In this document: positions 17,775-26,635 of the stretch, one piece after another
Layout of the letters: every line of letters starts with the position of its first letter
How positions within the stretch are numbered: position 1 is the first letter of the stretch
NCBI GenBank assembly: GCA_910575615.1
Contig: CAJTEX010000010.1
Span: 52,283-116,282 of the forward strand
Source of the DNA: Bacteroidales bacterium
GTDB lineage: Bacteria; Bacteroidota; Bacteroidia; Bacteroidales; Muribaculaceae
DNA: 64,000 bases
Direction of reading: 5' to 3'
Made by a program: the position numbers and the translations under genes
The notes under the pieces: model-generated
Seen by the model: only the letters and a program-made list of their open reading frames with translations
The model's database searches: none
Told to the model about the DNA's origin: nothing

Positions 17775-18212
17775 ATGCTTCACGAAATAAGAATTCCAGA
17801 CACAGCCTCGCTCCCCGAGGCCGCACGCAGTTTTGTCGCCCTGATGGGGGACCAGACGGTATATGCCTTCCATGGAGAGATGGGGGCCGGAAAGACCACT
17901 TTCATCCGCGCGCTTGTAGAGCAGCTCGGCGTTGACTCTGATGAGGCCAACTCCCCCTCATTCTCCATCATCAACGAATACCGCTCTGACACCACGGCCG
18001 AACTGATATATCATTTCGACCTCTACCGCCTTGAAAGCGTGGAGGAGGCACTTGAGATAGGTGTGGAAGACTACTTCGACTCCGGTGCGCTCTGCCTGCT
18101 TGAGTGGCCCGAACGCATCGAGCCGCTTTTGCCCGATGACACCGTCGTGGTGAAAATCACCGTCGACCCTGCCGACGACTCCCGTCTGCTGACGGTAAAC
18201 TTCCCCGGCTGA
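17775..18212 (+). CDS. tsaE: tRNA threonylcarbamoyladenosine biosynthesis ATPase
   Basis: 145 residues starting at ATG 17775 ([10 protein letters not shown]); a longer in-frame start at 17739 lies within porX. Walker [13 protein letters not shown], the switch-like [10 protein letters not shown] and the family hallmark [13 protein letters not shown] stretch ([11 protein letters not shown]), then [13 protein letters not shown]. TsaE works with TsaB and TsaD to form t6A37 in ANN-decoding tRNAs. It follows porX closely and precedes birA by 9 nt, so it is probably in the same transcript. Confidence 0.95.
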   Translation: MLHEIRIPDTASLPEAARSFVALMGDQTVYAFHGEMGAGKTTFIRALVEQLGVDSDEANSPSFSIINEYRSDTTAELIYHFDLYRLESVEEALEIGVEDYFDSGALCLLEWPERIEPLLPDDTVVVKITVDPADDSRLLTVNFPG

Positions 18213-18221
18213 CCTGCGGAG

Positions 18222-19007
18222 ATGATGACGCACTTCGACCAACTTGAGTCGACCAACTGCTACCTGCGGCAGTACCACCAGGGGATGCCGCAGTATGCGG
18301 TCGTTACGGCGGCATACCAGACGGCAGGCCGCGGCCAGAGGGGCAACGGCTGGGAGTCTGAGCCTGGCCGCAACCTGCTTTTCTCAATGCTGTATTATCC
18401 CCCCGCTGACCTCCTCCCGTCGCGCCAGTTCCAGATTTCAAAAGCGGTAGCGGTGGCGGTAGCCGAGACCGTCGACCGCCTGCTTGACGGCTACGACCAT
18501 CCCGAGGTCTGCATAAAATGGCCCAATGACATCTATGTCGGCGACCGGAAAATCGCCGGCATACTGATAGAGAACGCCCTGCAGTCTTCGACACGCATCG
18601 CGCATTCCATCATCGGCGTGGGCCTTAACGTCAACCAGCGCGAGTTCCGTTCCGGCGCTCCCAACCCCGTCTCTGCTGTAAACATCACCGGCCGGGAAAC
18701 CCCGCCCGAAGTGGTGGCTGGCTGGCTCCGCCAGGCTCTTGTGGCCACACTCCCTCTTGAAGACGCTGAGCTTGACCTGCGTTATCGCGGCAGGTTGTGG
18801 CGCTCCCGGGGATTCCATAAGTATGTCTCGCTTGTGGCCTCGGCCGCTCCTGCCCCTACAGCTGTCAAGGTTGGCGATGATAGCGGGCGCGCCGGATGTT
18901 TCGAGGCGGAGATTGTCGGTGTAGACCCAGACGGCCCCATCACGCTCAGGACACGGTCTGGCGAGTTACGGGTGTTCAGCTTCAAGGAGGTGGCGCCTGT
19001 GTTGTGA
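18222..19007 (+). CDS. birA: Biotin--[acetyl-CoA-carboxylase] ligase
   Basis: 261 residues with the catalytic biotin-protein-ligase signatures QLESTNCYL, the biotinyl-AMP loop GRGQRGNGWES and KWPNDIYVGDRKIAGILIE, followed by the C-terminal SH3-like domain. There is no N-terminal DNA-binding domain, so this is a ligase only and not a repressor. It attaches biotin to carboxylase carrier proteins. It ends the operon that started with the response regulator at 10674; a hairpin lies about 80 nt downstream. Confidence 0.95.
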   Translation: MMTHFDQLESTNCYLRQYHQGMPQYAVVTAAYQTAGRGQRGNGWESEPGRNLLFSMLYYPPADLLPSRQFQISKAVAVAVAETVDRLLDGYDHPEVCIKWPNDIYVGDRKIAGILIENALQSSTRIAHSIIGVGLNVNQREFRSGAPNPVSAVNITGRETPPEVVAGWLRQALVATLPLEDAELDLRYRGRLWRSRGFHKYVSLVASAAPAPTAVKVGDDSGRAGCFEAEIVGVDPDGPITLRTRSGELRVFSFKEVAPVL

Positions 19008-19044
19008 CTGGTCGGTTGACCCTGGGGGCTTGCGGAAGTGGGCG

Positions 19045-19088
19045 CGGATTCGCAATGGCATAAAAGCGGATTTGTGATGGCATAAAAC
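19045..19088 (+). repeat. Tandem 22-bp repeat, two copies
   Basis: Two adjacent 22-bp units (19045-19066 and 19067-19088) of the form GCGGATTyGyrATGGCATAAAA, differing at three positions. It lies between the birA stop and a hairpin at 19090. The function is unknown. Confidence 0.75.
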
Positions 19089-19089
19089 A

Positions 19090-19121
19090 AGAACGGGGCA
19101 TCAATCACGACGGCCCGTTCT
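19090..19121 (+). terminator. Hairpin after birA, probable terminator
   Basis: 8-bp stem AGAACGGG/CCCGTTCT with a 16-nt loop; the downstream tract is weak in T, so termination strength is uncertain. The remaining 19122-19381 is AT-rich and has no gene that I can see. Confidence 0.45.
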
Positions 19122-19381
19122 CTGGGATAATGATGTATCTTTTATTTACTTTGCTCTAATACTTATGAATTGTAGACTGTGTTTCTTGAGGTATGGTGAT
19201 TTAAGTGCTATTAACTTAGTTGGTGGCAATCCTTTCGGATTACGTCTGCAAAGTTAGCATGCCAATATTACGTTGTTGTTACATCTTTCGCACAATTCGG
19301 GAACAATTTATTTATTAACCAAGATTAACAAAAATAGGCATTTTTCTAACCTAATTTAGGTGATATTTCGTTTCAAGTATG

Positions 19382-19411
19382 TTGAGAATCCCTTGGAATT
19401 GGTTAATTTTG
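19382..19411 (+). promoter_or_regulatory. Consensus promoter for the TPR/OmpA-like lipoprotein
   Basis: TTG (19382-19384), exactly 19 nt, TAATTTTG (19404-19411): a textbook Bacteroidota promoter. It implies a short leader of about 20 nt before ATG 19438 and probably high expression. Confidence 0.85.
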
Positions 19412-19437
19412 CATCAGAAGAATAAAATAACATTAAG

Positions 19438-21135
19438 ATGTCAACCTTAAACCGCTTTTCGGGTTTCGCGCTTGCCGCAGGCGCCACCCTGATGATGCTG
19501 ACCGGTTGCAGCAAGAAGCTCAACCAGTTCCAGGCCGATTATTTCTCGGTGAATCCCAATCCGCTGGAAGTGACAGGCGACCGTGTGCCTGCCACCGTTA
19601 CCGCCCGTATCCCGGCGAAGTTTTTCGTGAAAAACGCCCAGGTCACCGTGACCCCCTATCTCTGTTTCGAGGGGGGAGAGGTCAGCTCCCAGCCCTATTC
19701 GTTCCAGGGTGAGAAGGTGCGTGGCAACGCCCCCGTCATCAATTATGAGAATGGCGGCACTGTGACAATCCCCGTGATGTACAACTACTCGCCGGAGATG
19801 CTCAAGTCCACGCTCCAGCTCGCCTTCAACGTTACCCAAGGCAACAAGCAGTATGTGCTGCCCCGCGTGACAGTGGCCGAGGGTGTGGTGGCGACGGCTG
19901 CCCTGGCCGATGCCCGCACGGTCAATCCCGCGCTTGCCCCTGACAAGTTCCAGCGAGTGATAAATGAGAAATACAACGCCGACATACATTTCCTCATCAA
20001 CCAGGCCAACATCCGCGACGCGCAGACAAAGTCGGCCGAGATGACCGCCCTCAACCAGCAGATTCTGAGCGCGAAGGGGGACTCCACCCGTCAGATCGAG
20101 GAAATCAACATCTCTTCATACGCATCTCCCGAGGGTTCGCTCGATTTCAACACCCGTCTGGCAGAGAAGCGTGAGGCCACGACCACTGACTTTATGAAGA
20201 ACCGCCTGAAGAAGGACAATGTCACTGAGTTTGGCGAACTGACCGCCAACTTCACTCCCGAGGACTGGGAGGGATTCCAGAAACTGGTGGCTGCCAGCAA
20301 TATTCAGGACAAAGAGCTGATTCTCAGTGTGCTGTCGATGTACAAGGACCCCGAGCAGCGTGAGAAGGAAATCCGCAACCTCTCCTCGATTTTCGACCAG
20401 CTTGCCGACCAGATCCTTCCCCAGCTGCGCAAGAGCCGCATCACCGCCTCTATCAACGTGATCGGAAAGAGCGACGAGGAAATCCTCAAATACCTCGATA
20501 CCGACCCCTCTAAGCTGTCGGTCGACGAGATTCTCTATGCCGCGACTCTCTATGACAACAACAGCGACAAGATGAAGGTCTACAACAAGGCCGCCGAGCT
20601 TTACCCCAACGACTACCGTGTCTACAACGACCTGGGCCTGACCCAGTATGTGGCCGGCGACTATGACGGCGCGCGCTCCAACTTCAACCAGGCCGCCCGT
20701 CTCAACCCTGCCGCCGCAGAGCCTCAGATGAACCTTGGCCTTATCTCGCTGGTCAACAAAGACTACCGCATCGCCAACCAGAAATTCGGTTCGGCCGCAG
20801 GTGTGGAGGAGCTTGGCGACGCCATGGGCACATATTACCTGATGACAGGCGACGCGCAGTCGGCCGTCAAGGCTTTCGGACAGACAAAGAGCAACAACGC
20901 CGCCCTCGCCCAGATTCTCACCAAGGATTACAGCAAGGCGAAGTCGACCCTCGGGGCCATCAACAATCCTGACGCGATGACCTATTATCTCACCGCGGTG
21001 CTGGGCGCGCGGACAAACAATGACAAGATGGTAAGCTCCAACCTCCGCCAGGCGGTGAAGCTCGACCGCACTCTTGCGACCCGCGCGATGAACGACCTTG
21101 AGTTCAAAAACTTCAACCTCTCTACGATTCTCTGA
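19438..21135 (+). CDS. Outer-membrane lipoprotein with OmpA-like and TPR segments
   Basis: 565 residues. Signal peptide with lipobox MLTGC (Cys24). Residues about 30-150 are a beta-rich N-terminal domain. Around 220-265, EINISSYASPEGSLDFNTRLAEKREA matches the core of OmpA-like peptidoglycan-binding domains. TPR repeats follow from about 375: KVYNKAAELYPNDYRVYNDLGLTQYVAGDYDGARSNFNQAARLNP and more. It probably links the outer membrane to peptidoglycan or scaffolds envelope proteins; the precise role is unknown. It stands alone, with a consensus promoter and a strong terminator. Confidence 0.85.
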   Translation: MSTLNRFSGFALAAGATLMMLTGCSKKLNQFQADYFSVNPNPLEVTGDRVPATVTARIPAKFFVKNAQVTVTPYLCFEGGEVSSQPYSFQGEKVRGNAPVINYENGGTVTIPVMYNYSPEMLKSTLQLAFNVTQGNKQYVLPRVTVAEGVVATAALADARTVNPALAPDKFQRVINEKYNADIHFLINQANIRDAQTKSAEMTALNQQILSAKGDSTRQIEEINISSYASPEGSLDFNTRLAEKREATTTDFMKNRLKKDNVTEFGELTANFTPEDWEGFQKLVAASNIQDKELILSVLSMYKDPEQREKEIRNLSSIFDQLADQILPQLRKSRITASINVIGKSDEEILKYLDTDPSKLSVDEILYAATLYDNNSDKMKVYNKAAELYPNDYRVYNDLGLTQYVAGDYDGARSNFNQAARLNPAAAEPQMNLGLISLVNKDYRIANQKFGSAAGVEELGDAMGTYYLMTGDAQSAVKAFGQTKSNNAALAQILTKDYSKAKSTLGAINNPDAMTYYLTAVLGARTNNDKMVSSNLRQAVKLDRTLATRAMNDLEFKNFNLSTIL

Positions 21136-21150
21136 TTCTGACTGAATAAG

Positions 21151-21201
21151 GATTGGGACGCGGCCTGTGGCTACACAAGGCGCGTCCCAATCTGTTTTGT
21201 T
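21151..21201 (+). terminator. Rho-independent terminator of the TPR/OmpA-like gene
   Basis: Perfect 12-bp stem GATTGGGACGCG/CGCGTCCCAATC with an 18-nt loop, then TGTTTTGTT. It overlaps the upstream in-frame ATG at 21167 of the next gene, arguing that the nuclease starts further down at 21212. Confidence 0.85.
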
Positions 21202-21211
21202 ACCCACAGCT

Positions 21212-22201
21212 ATGGCTTCACGCAGCACTTCTACAAAAACAGCACCGGGGGCGCAGCCGTCGCCCCGCCGACAGTCTCCATCCTCATCCCGCCGGGGTGG
21301 CGCATCCCCTCGGGCCGCAGCCAACCGCTCCGCATCTTCACGTCGAGGGGCCGCAAGGGCCAATTCCCCGAAATCCAAAGGTGTCACCCTGCTTGGTGTC
21401 ATCCTGCTGTTGGTGGTGGGGGCTGTCGTGGGCTACCTTGTGTCGACCGCCAAGGAGACGCGTCATAGAGGTAATGCCTCCGGGGCTGCCACGACTGCCG
21501 AGCAGCTCCAGGTGGTGAAGAATCCCGCCGGACTGCGGGAGGAGATTATCCCCTACACGGGGATGACGGTGTCGTTCAACCGCGACACCCACCAGCCCAA
21601 CTGGGTGGCCTGGGAGCTGCTCGGCAGCGAAGTGACGGGGGAGTCGGGCCGTGAACCCGGATTCCTGGTCGACCCCGCAGTGGATGGCTGTGCTTTGCCT
21701 GCCGACTATCGTCATACAGGCTTCGACCGAGGGCATATGGCTCCGGCGGGGGATATGAAATGGCATCCACAGGCGATGCGCGAGTCGTTCTACATGACAA
21801 ACATATGCCCGCAGGCGGGCGACCTCAACCGCGGGGCCTGGAAAAAGCTTGAGGAGAAATGCCGCCAGAGGGCGCAGGCCGACAGTGCCCTTGTTGTAGT
21901 GTGCGGCCCGGTGTTTGACAAGTCCGGCCCGGCCGCTCGTATCGGCGCCACCGGGGTGGCTGTGCCACAGAGATTTTTCAAGGTGATACTCGCTCCGTTC
22001 GTGGAGCATCCCTGGGCGATCGGATTCATAATGCCCAACGGGTATGTTGCCGGGGGAATGCAGAGTGCCGCGGTGTCGGTCGACGAGGTCGAGACGCTTA
22101 CCGGTTATGATTTCTTCTCGGCGTTGCCCGACTCGATCGAGGATGACGTTGAAGCGCGGTGTGACTTCAATGCCTTCTCCCGTGTGCCGCGTCGGCGCTG
22201 A
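21212..22201 (+). CDS. DNA/RNA non-specific endonuclease (NucA/NUC1 type), membrane anchored
   Basis: 329 residues from ATG 21212. An N-terminal Ser/Arg/Ala-rich basic region of about 55 residues precedes one membrane helix (TLLGVILLLVVGAVVGYLVS), then the nuclease domain with the hallmark DRGHMAPAGD (catalytic His), the NICPQAGDLNRGAW metal-ligand Asn region and VCGPVFDK. The family cleaves single- and double-stranded DNA and RNA with Mg2+. The topology suggests an enzyme facing the periplasm with an unusually long basic cytoplasmic tail. The ATG at 21167 lies inside the preceding terminator and was not used. Confidence 0.9.
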   Translation: MASRSTSTKTAPGAQPSPRRQSPSSSRRGGASPRAAANRSASSRRGAARANSPKSKGVTLLGVILLLVVGAVVGYLVSTAKETRHRGNASGAATTAEQLQVVKNPAGLREEIIPYTGMTVSFNRDTHQPNWVAWELLGSEVTGESGREPGFLVDPAVDGCALPADYRHTGFDRGHMAPAGDMKWHPQAMRESFYMTNICPQAGDLNRGAWKKLEEKCRQRAQADSALVVVCGPVFDKSGPAARIGATGVAVPQRFFKVILAPFVEHPWAIGFIMPNGYVAGGMQSAAVSVDEVETLTGYDFFSALPDSIEDDVEARCDFNAFSRVPRRR

Positions 22202-22305
22202 TTGCCGCCGCGCATTGGCCGTCATCTGGGTTTTACGGGCGAATGAAAACATTGTTGCCTCCACAAGGGTTATATAGATACAAACTTTCAAAACCTGTAA
22301 AGACT

Positions 22306-22881
22306 ATGGCAACAAAAAAATCCATCAAGGGAACCCAGACTGAAAAGAACCTGGTGACAGCTTACGCCGCCGAATCGATGGCTTACTCACGTTACACTTA
22401 CTATGCGAAACAGGCCGACAAGGAGGACTATTACCCTATCGGCGAGATTTTCCGCGAGACAGCCGACAACGAGCTGCATCACGGCAAGGTGTTCTTCAAA
22501 TTCCTTGAAGGCGGAAATGTAGAGGTGCCCCTGGGCATCGATGCCGGTGTGATCGGCGACACAGCCTCCAATCTTGAGACCGCGATGAAGGAGGAGGAGA
22601 ATGAGGGCGTTAAGCTCTACACCGAGGCTGCCAAGGTGGCCGACGAGGAGGGCTTCCCCGAAATCGCCTCACACTTCCGTGCCATCGCCGAGGTCGAGGA
22701 CATCCACCGCGAGCGTTTCGCCCGCTACCTGAAGCAGGTTAAGGATGGCACTGTCTGGAAGCGCGACCACTCCATCAAGTGGAAGTGTCTGGTATGCGGC
22801 TACATCGCCGAAGGCAAGGAGCCCCCAGCCGTTTGTCCCGGCTGCGACCATCCCTACCAGCACTATATGGCGATGGATTAG
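22306..22881 (+). CDS. Rubrerythrin
   Basis: 191 residues, the family length, starting at ATG 22306 (MATKKSIKG). The N-terminal ferritin-like four-helix domain shows diiron ligands in AAESMAYSRY, FRETADNELHH and FRAIAEVEDIHRERF. The C-terminal rubredoxin domain has CLVCGYIAEG and CPGCDHP for the Fe(SCys)4 site. It reduces hydrogen peroxide in anaerobes using electrons from rubredoxin or NADH systems. The gene is separate from the nuclease by 104 nt and ends at a bidirectional terminator. Confidence 0.97.
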   Translation: MATKKSIKGTQTEKNLVTAYAAESMAYSRYTYYAKQADKEDYYPIGEIFRETADNELHHGKVFFKFLEGGNVEVPLGIDAGVIGDTASNLETAMKEEENEGVKLYTEAAKVADEEGFPEIASHFRAIAEVEDIHRERFARYLKQVKDGTVWKRDHSIKWKCLVCGYIAEGKEPPAVCPGCDHPYQHYMAMD

Positions 22882-22904
22882 GCTGAAACCAAACGGGGGC
22901 ATCA

Positions 22905-22956
22905 CCCCTGCAAAAATGGCCGGCGCGATTTCTCGTGCCGGCCATTTTTGCAGGGG
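22905..22956. terminator. Bidirectional terminator between rubrerythrin and der
   Basis: A perfect 20-bp stem (22905-22924 with 22937-22956) around a 12-nt loop; the stem itself carries CAAAAATGG/CCATTTTTG so both strands have a T run in the descending arm. Converging genes end on either side. Confidence 0.85.
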
Positions 22957-23002
22957 GATGCTGACGCGCGGTATATGGGAAACCGCGCTATGCCCCGCCA
23001 TG

Positions 23003-24319
23003 TCATTTCTCGCGCATGAAGATGGCGACAGGAGTGCCATGGAAATCCCATGTGTCGCGTATCTTGTTCTCGAGGAAGCGTCGGTATGGCTCTTTCACCC
23101 ATTGCGGCAGGTTGCAGAAGAAGATGAATGTCGGAATCTGCGCGCCCTTGAGCTGGGTGACATATTTGATTTTGATGTATTTACCCTTGTTGGCGGGTGG
23201 GGGATACGCGCCGATGGCCTCGAGCATCACCTTGTTGAGCTGAGAGGTAGGTATCTCGCGGCGACGGTTCTTGTAGACATCCACAGCGGTCTCCAGCACC
23301 TTGAAGATGCGCTGCTTGGTCAGGGCCGAGCAGAAGATGATGGGGAAGTCGGTGAAGGGGGCGAAGCGGTTACGGATAGCCTGCTCGAAATGCTTCTGGG
23401 CCTTCTCCGAACGGTCTTCGGCGATGTCCCACTTGTTGACACAAACCACGAGGCCTTTCTTGTTACGCTGTATCAGCGAGAAGATATTGGCGTCCTGTGC
23501 TTCTATGCCGCGTGTGGCGTCAATCATCAGTATGCAGACATCCGAAGCCTCGATGGCGCGGATAGAGCGAATCACCGAGTAATACTCAATGTCCTCGTTG
23601 ACCTTCTGCTTCTTGCGTATGCCGGCGGTGTCGACAAGGTAGAAGTCAAACCCGTATTTGTTGTAGCGGGTGTAGATGCTGTCGCGGGTGGTGCCGGCGA
23701 TGTCGGTGACTATGTGGCGGTCTTCGCCTATGAAAGCGTTGATGAGCGATGACTTGCCGGCGTTGGGGCGGCCTACGATGGCAAACTTGGGAATGTCATC
23801 GAGGTTTTCCTGGTCGTCTGACGGCTCGGGCAGTTTCTTGACGATTTCGTCGAGGAGGTCGCCTGTGCCGTAACCGCTCACTGCCGATACGGGGTATGGG
23901 TCGCCCAGGCCGAGGCTGTAGAATTCGGGGACGTTGTAAAGCCAGTCGTTGGAGTCGACCTTGTTGGCGACAAGTAGCACCGGCTTCTTTGATTTGCGGA
24001 GGATTTCAGCCACATGGTCGTCAAGGTCGGTCACGCCGTTCATCGCGTCGACGACAAACAGCACCTCGTCGGCCTGCTCGATGGCGACGGCCACCTGCTT
24101 GTTGATTTCCTCCTCGAAGATGTCTTCTGAGTTGACCACCCAGCCGCCTGTGTCGACGATTGAGAACTCGCGTCCACACCAGTCCACCTTGCCATACTGG
24201 CGGTCGCGGGTGGTTCCGGCGGTGCCGTCGACGATGGCCTGCCTTGATTCGGTCAGACGGTTGAACAGGGTTGATTTCCCGACATTCGGGCGCCCGACAA
24301 TGGCTACAAGCTGACTCAT
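23003..24319 (-). CDS. der: Ribosome biogenesis GTPase Der (EngA)
   Basis: 438 residues with two tandem G domains: [14 protein letters not shown] ... DTGGW ... NKVD and [14 protein letters not shown] ... DTAGI ... NKWD, followed by a C-terminal KH-like domain. Der acts in 50S subunit assembly. The length and arrangement are normal. It is downstream of era in the same direction, with a promoter-like box in between. Confidence 0.98.
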   Translation of the reverse strand: MSQLVAIVGRPNVGKSTLFNRLTESRQAIVDGTAGTTRDRQYGKVDWCGREFSIVDTGGWVVNSEDIFEEEINKQVAVAIEQADEVLFVVDAMNGVTDLDDHVAEILRKSKKPVLLVANKVDSNDWLYNVPEFYSLGLGDPYPVSAVSGYGTGDLLDEIVKKLPEPSDDQENLDDIPKFAIVGRPNAGKSSLINAFIGEDRHIVTDIAGTTRDSIYTRYNKYGFDFYLVDTAGIRKKQKVNEDIEYYSVIRSIRAIEASDVCILMIDATRGIEAQDANIFSLIQRNKKGLVVCVNKWDIAEDRSEKAQKHFEQAIRNRFAPFTDFPIIFCSALTKQRIFKVLETAVDVYKNRRREIPTSQLNKVMLEAIGAYPPPANKGKYIKIKYVTQLKGAQIPTFIFFCNLPQWVKEPYRRFLENKIRDTWDFHGTPVAIFMREK

Positions 24320-24342
24320 ATATCTATAAATGATTGTTTTTG

Positions 24343-24350
24343 CAAAGTTA
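24343..24350 (-). promoter_or_regulatory. -7 box upstream of der
   Basis: TAACTTTG on the minus strand, 24 nt before the der ATG; no good -33 element. It could give der extra transcription beyond read-through from era. Confidence 0.4.
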
Positions 24351-24400
24351 GTAAAATTTTTTTAATCCGGGGGGCGCGGCCGTCGCGGCCTGCCGTCGGG

Positions 24401-25393
24401 TCATTCGATGTAGCCGAAAGCCTTGAGCTTGTTCTCGCGGTTGCGCCAGTTGGGTTCCACCTTGACGAAGAGTTCGAGGAAGACGCGTTTGCCAAAGAAT
24501 GTCTCGATGTCCTTGCGGGCGTCAGTGCCTACGCGCTTCAGCATCGAGCCGCCTTTGCCTATGAGGATTCCTTTCTGGGAGTCGCGCTCCACGTATATGG
24601 CTGCCATGATGTGGATGGCGTTCTCTTTCTCCTCGAATTTCTCGACAATCACCTCCACGGAGTAGGGAATCTCCTTGTCGTAGTTGAGGAGGATTTTCTC
24701 GCGTATGATCTCGGTGACGAAGAAGCGGGCAGGTTTGTCGGTAAGCGCGTCCTTGCCGAAGTAAGGAGGGGAGGGGGGCAGAAGTTCGATTATGCGGTTC
24801 ATCAGGTTGGAGGTGTTGAAGTTCTCTTTTGCCGAGATGGGGAAAATCTCGGCGTTGGGGAGGGTCTCTTTCCAACGGGTGATGATCGCGTCAAGCTCGC
24901 AATTGCCTTTCAGGAGGTCGATTTTGTTGATGACGAGCAACACCGGCATTTTCTGCTTGGCCACTTTGGCGAGGTAATCGGCGTTCTTGTCAGGGGTCTC
25001 CACCACGTCTGTGACATAGAGCAGCACGTCGGCGTCGGTCAGGGCGCCTTCGGCGAAGTTGAGCATGCTCTCCTGGAGCTTGTAGTTGGGTTTCAGCACT
25101 CCCGGGGTGTCTGAGAAGACGATCTGGTAGTCGGGGGTGTTGACGATGCCCATGATGCGGTGTCTTGTGGTCTGGGCCTTGGATGTGATTATGCTGACGC
25201 GCTCGCCCACCAGGTCGTTCATCAGTGTTGACTTGCCGACATTGGGGTTTCCGACGATGTTGACGAATCCGGCTTTGTGGCCCGGCTTGATGTCGCGGTC
25301 CTCTTTGAGGAATGTCTTTGCTGCTTCTTCGGGGTTCTCTGTCACGAATGGCTCAAGGACCTCGTTATTGTGGTTGGTGATTATTTCTGACAT
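24401..25393 (-). CDS. era: GTPase Era
   Basis: 330 residues from ATG 25393 (MSEIITNHN). G1 [15 protein letters not shown]2/switch QTTRHRIMGI, G3 DTPGV, G4 NKID, and a C-terminal KH domain with GILIGKGGSMLKRVGTDAR. Era binds the 3' end of 16S rRNA in 30S maturation. The N-terminus before the G1 motif is about 45 residues longer than in a typical Era and is acidic. It is downstream of fabH but separated by a terminator and its own promoter-like box. Confidence 0.97.
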   Translation of the reverse strand: MSEIITNHNNEVLEPFVTENPEEAAKTFLKEDRDIKPGHKAGFVNIVGNPNVGKSTLMNDLVGERVSIITSKAQTTRHRIMGIVNTPDYQIVFSDTPGVLKPNYKLQESMLNFAEGALTDADVLLYVTDVVETPDKNADYLAKVAKQKMPVLLVINKIDLLKGNCELDAIITRWKETLPNAEIFPISAKENFNTSNLMNRIIELLPPSPPYFGKDALTDKPARFFVTEIIREKILLNYDKEIPYSVEVIVEKFEEKENAIHIMAAIYVERDSQKGILIGKGGSMLKRVGTDARKDIETFFGKRVFLELFVKVEPNWRNRENKLKAFGYIE

Positions 25394-25414
25394 GTGGTTG
25401 AAGTTTAGGTGTTC

Positions 25415-25422
25415 CAAATTTA
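25415..25422 (-). promoter_or_regulatory. -7 box for era
   Basis: TAAATTTG on the minus strand, 21 nt before ATG 25393, placed immediately after the fabH terminator. Confidence 0.45.
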
Positions 25423-25426
25423 AACA

Positions 25427-25454
25427 AAAATAGCACCTTAAAAGATGCTATTTT
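25427..25454 (-). terminator. Terminator after fabH
   Basis: 9-bp stem AAAATAGCA/TGCTATTTT with a 10-nt loop; on the minus strand followed by TTGTTTAAATTT. It separates the fabH transcript from era. Confidence 0.6.
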
Positions 25455-25505
25455 CGTGAAAATTTTTCTTCTGGAGAGGGCTGGACGTTAGGGGATGTTA
25501 TGGAA

Positions 25506-26486
25506 TCAGATACCCCATACGATATACATCGAACCCCAGGTGAAACCGGCTCCGAAGGCGGTCAGGATGATCTTGTCGCCTTTTTTGAGCTGGCCCTTGA
25601 ACTCGTCGAGACACAGGGGTATCGAGGCCGCCGAGGTGTTGCCGTAATGCTGGATGTTGACAAGCACCTTCTCCGAGGGGATGTTGGCGCGTGAGCCTAC
25701 GGCCTCGATTATGCGCATGTTGGCCTGGTGGGGCACGAGGTAGTCGATGGTCTCGGCTGTGAGGCCGTTGCGGTTCATCACATCGATTGTGGCGGTGTAC
25801 ATGTCGGTGACGGCGTTCTTGTAGACGTTGCGGCCATCCTGGAAGAGGAAGTGGCGCCCGTTGTCAAGGGTCTCCTGGGTGGTGGGCTCGGCAGATCCGC
25901 CGCCCCACATCACCAGGTGTTCCAGGCCGTTGCCGTCGACGTGGAACACCGCGTCGATGACTCCGGTGTTTTCCTCTGTCGGCTCCACGAGCACGCATGC
26001 CGCGCCGTCGCCGAAGAGTGGGCATGTCGCGCGGTCTTTGTAGTTGACCATCGAGGACATCTTCTCGGCTGCCACCACGATCACTTTCTTGCGGAGTCCG
26101 CTCTTGACGTAGGCGGCCGCGTCTTCCAGGGCCACGATGAATCCGGCGCAGGCGGCCTGGATGTCATATGCGTAGGCGTTTTTCAGTCCGGTGCCTTTGC
26201 AGATGATGGAGGCGGTGGAGGGGAAGCGGTAGTCGGGGTTTGAGGTGGCGCAGATTAGAAGCTCCACATCCTCGGGGTTGGTGCCGGTTTCTGCAAGGAG
26301 TTTTTCGACAGCCTTGATGCCGAGGAAGGATGAGCCTTCGGGGGTCTTGAGGATACGGCGCTCCTTGATACCCACGCGTGTGGTGATCCACTCGTCGTTG
26401 GTGTCTACCATTTCCGACAGCATCTCGTTGTCGAGGATGTCATCGGGAACGTAGGAGGCTATCCCGGTTATAGTCGCGTTGAGCAT
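25506..26486 (-). CDS. fabH: 3-oxoacyl-[acyl-carrier-protein] synthase III
   Basis: 326 residues from ATG 26486 (MLNATITGIASYVPDD); the frame is open for 33 more codons but that part lies in the rpmF-fabH hairpin region. Catalytic triad segments are visible: Cys in DIQAACAGFIVAL, His in DYLVPHQANMRII and Asn in YGNTSAASIPLCL. It starts fatty-acid synthesis by condensing acetyl-CoA (or branched starters) with malonyl-ACP. Its place after rpmF and the YceD-like gene is a widely conserved cluster. Confidence 0.97.
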   Translation of the reverse strand: MLNATITGIASYVPDDILDNEMLSEMVDTNDEWITTRVGIKERRILKTPEGSSFLGIKAVEKLLAETGTNPEDVELLICATSNPDYRFPSTASIICKGTGLKNAYAYDIQAACAGFIVALEDAAAYVKSGLRKKVIVVAAEKMSSMVNYKDRATCPLFGDGAACVLVEPTEENTGVIDAVFHVDGNGLEHLVMWGGGSAEPTTQETLDNGRHFLFQDGRNVYKNAVTDMYTATIDVMNRNGLTAETIDYLVPHQANMRIIEAVGSRANIPSEKVLVNIQHYGNTSAASIPLCLDEFKGQLKKGDKIILTAFGAGFTWGSMYIVWGI

Positions 26487-26550
26487 AGTCTGGTGAGGGG
26501 ATTGGTCAGTCGGGTGTGACTGAAGGTAGAAAGGTGGTGTATATAAGTGT

Positions 26551-26584
26551 TGAAAGGCTGCCTTTTCAGGAGGCAGCCCTTTCA
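26551..26584 (-). terminator. Hairpin between rpmF and fabH
   Basis: Stem TGAAAGG-CTGCC/GGCAG-CCCTTTCA with one bulge, lying between the two genes. With no strong T tract it may be a partial terminator or RNA-stability element lowering fabH relative to L32. Confidence 0.5.
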
Positions 26585-26635
26585 AAAAGAGCCGTTACCG
26601 GATTTCGGAAGGTGACATTCACCTTGCTTTCTGGT

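Noticed and set aside
21167..21211. Upstream ATG for the nuclease
   Set aside because: It lies in the loop of a strong terminator belonging to the preceding gene.
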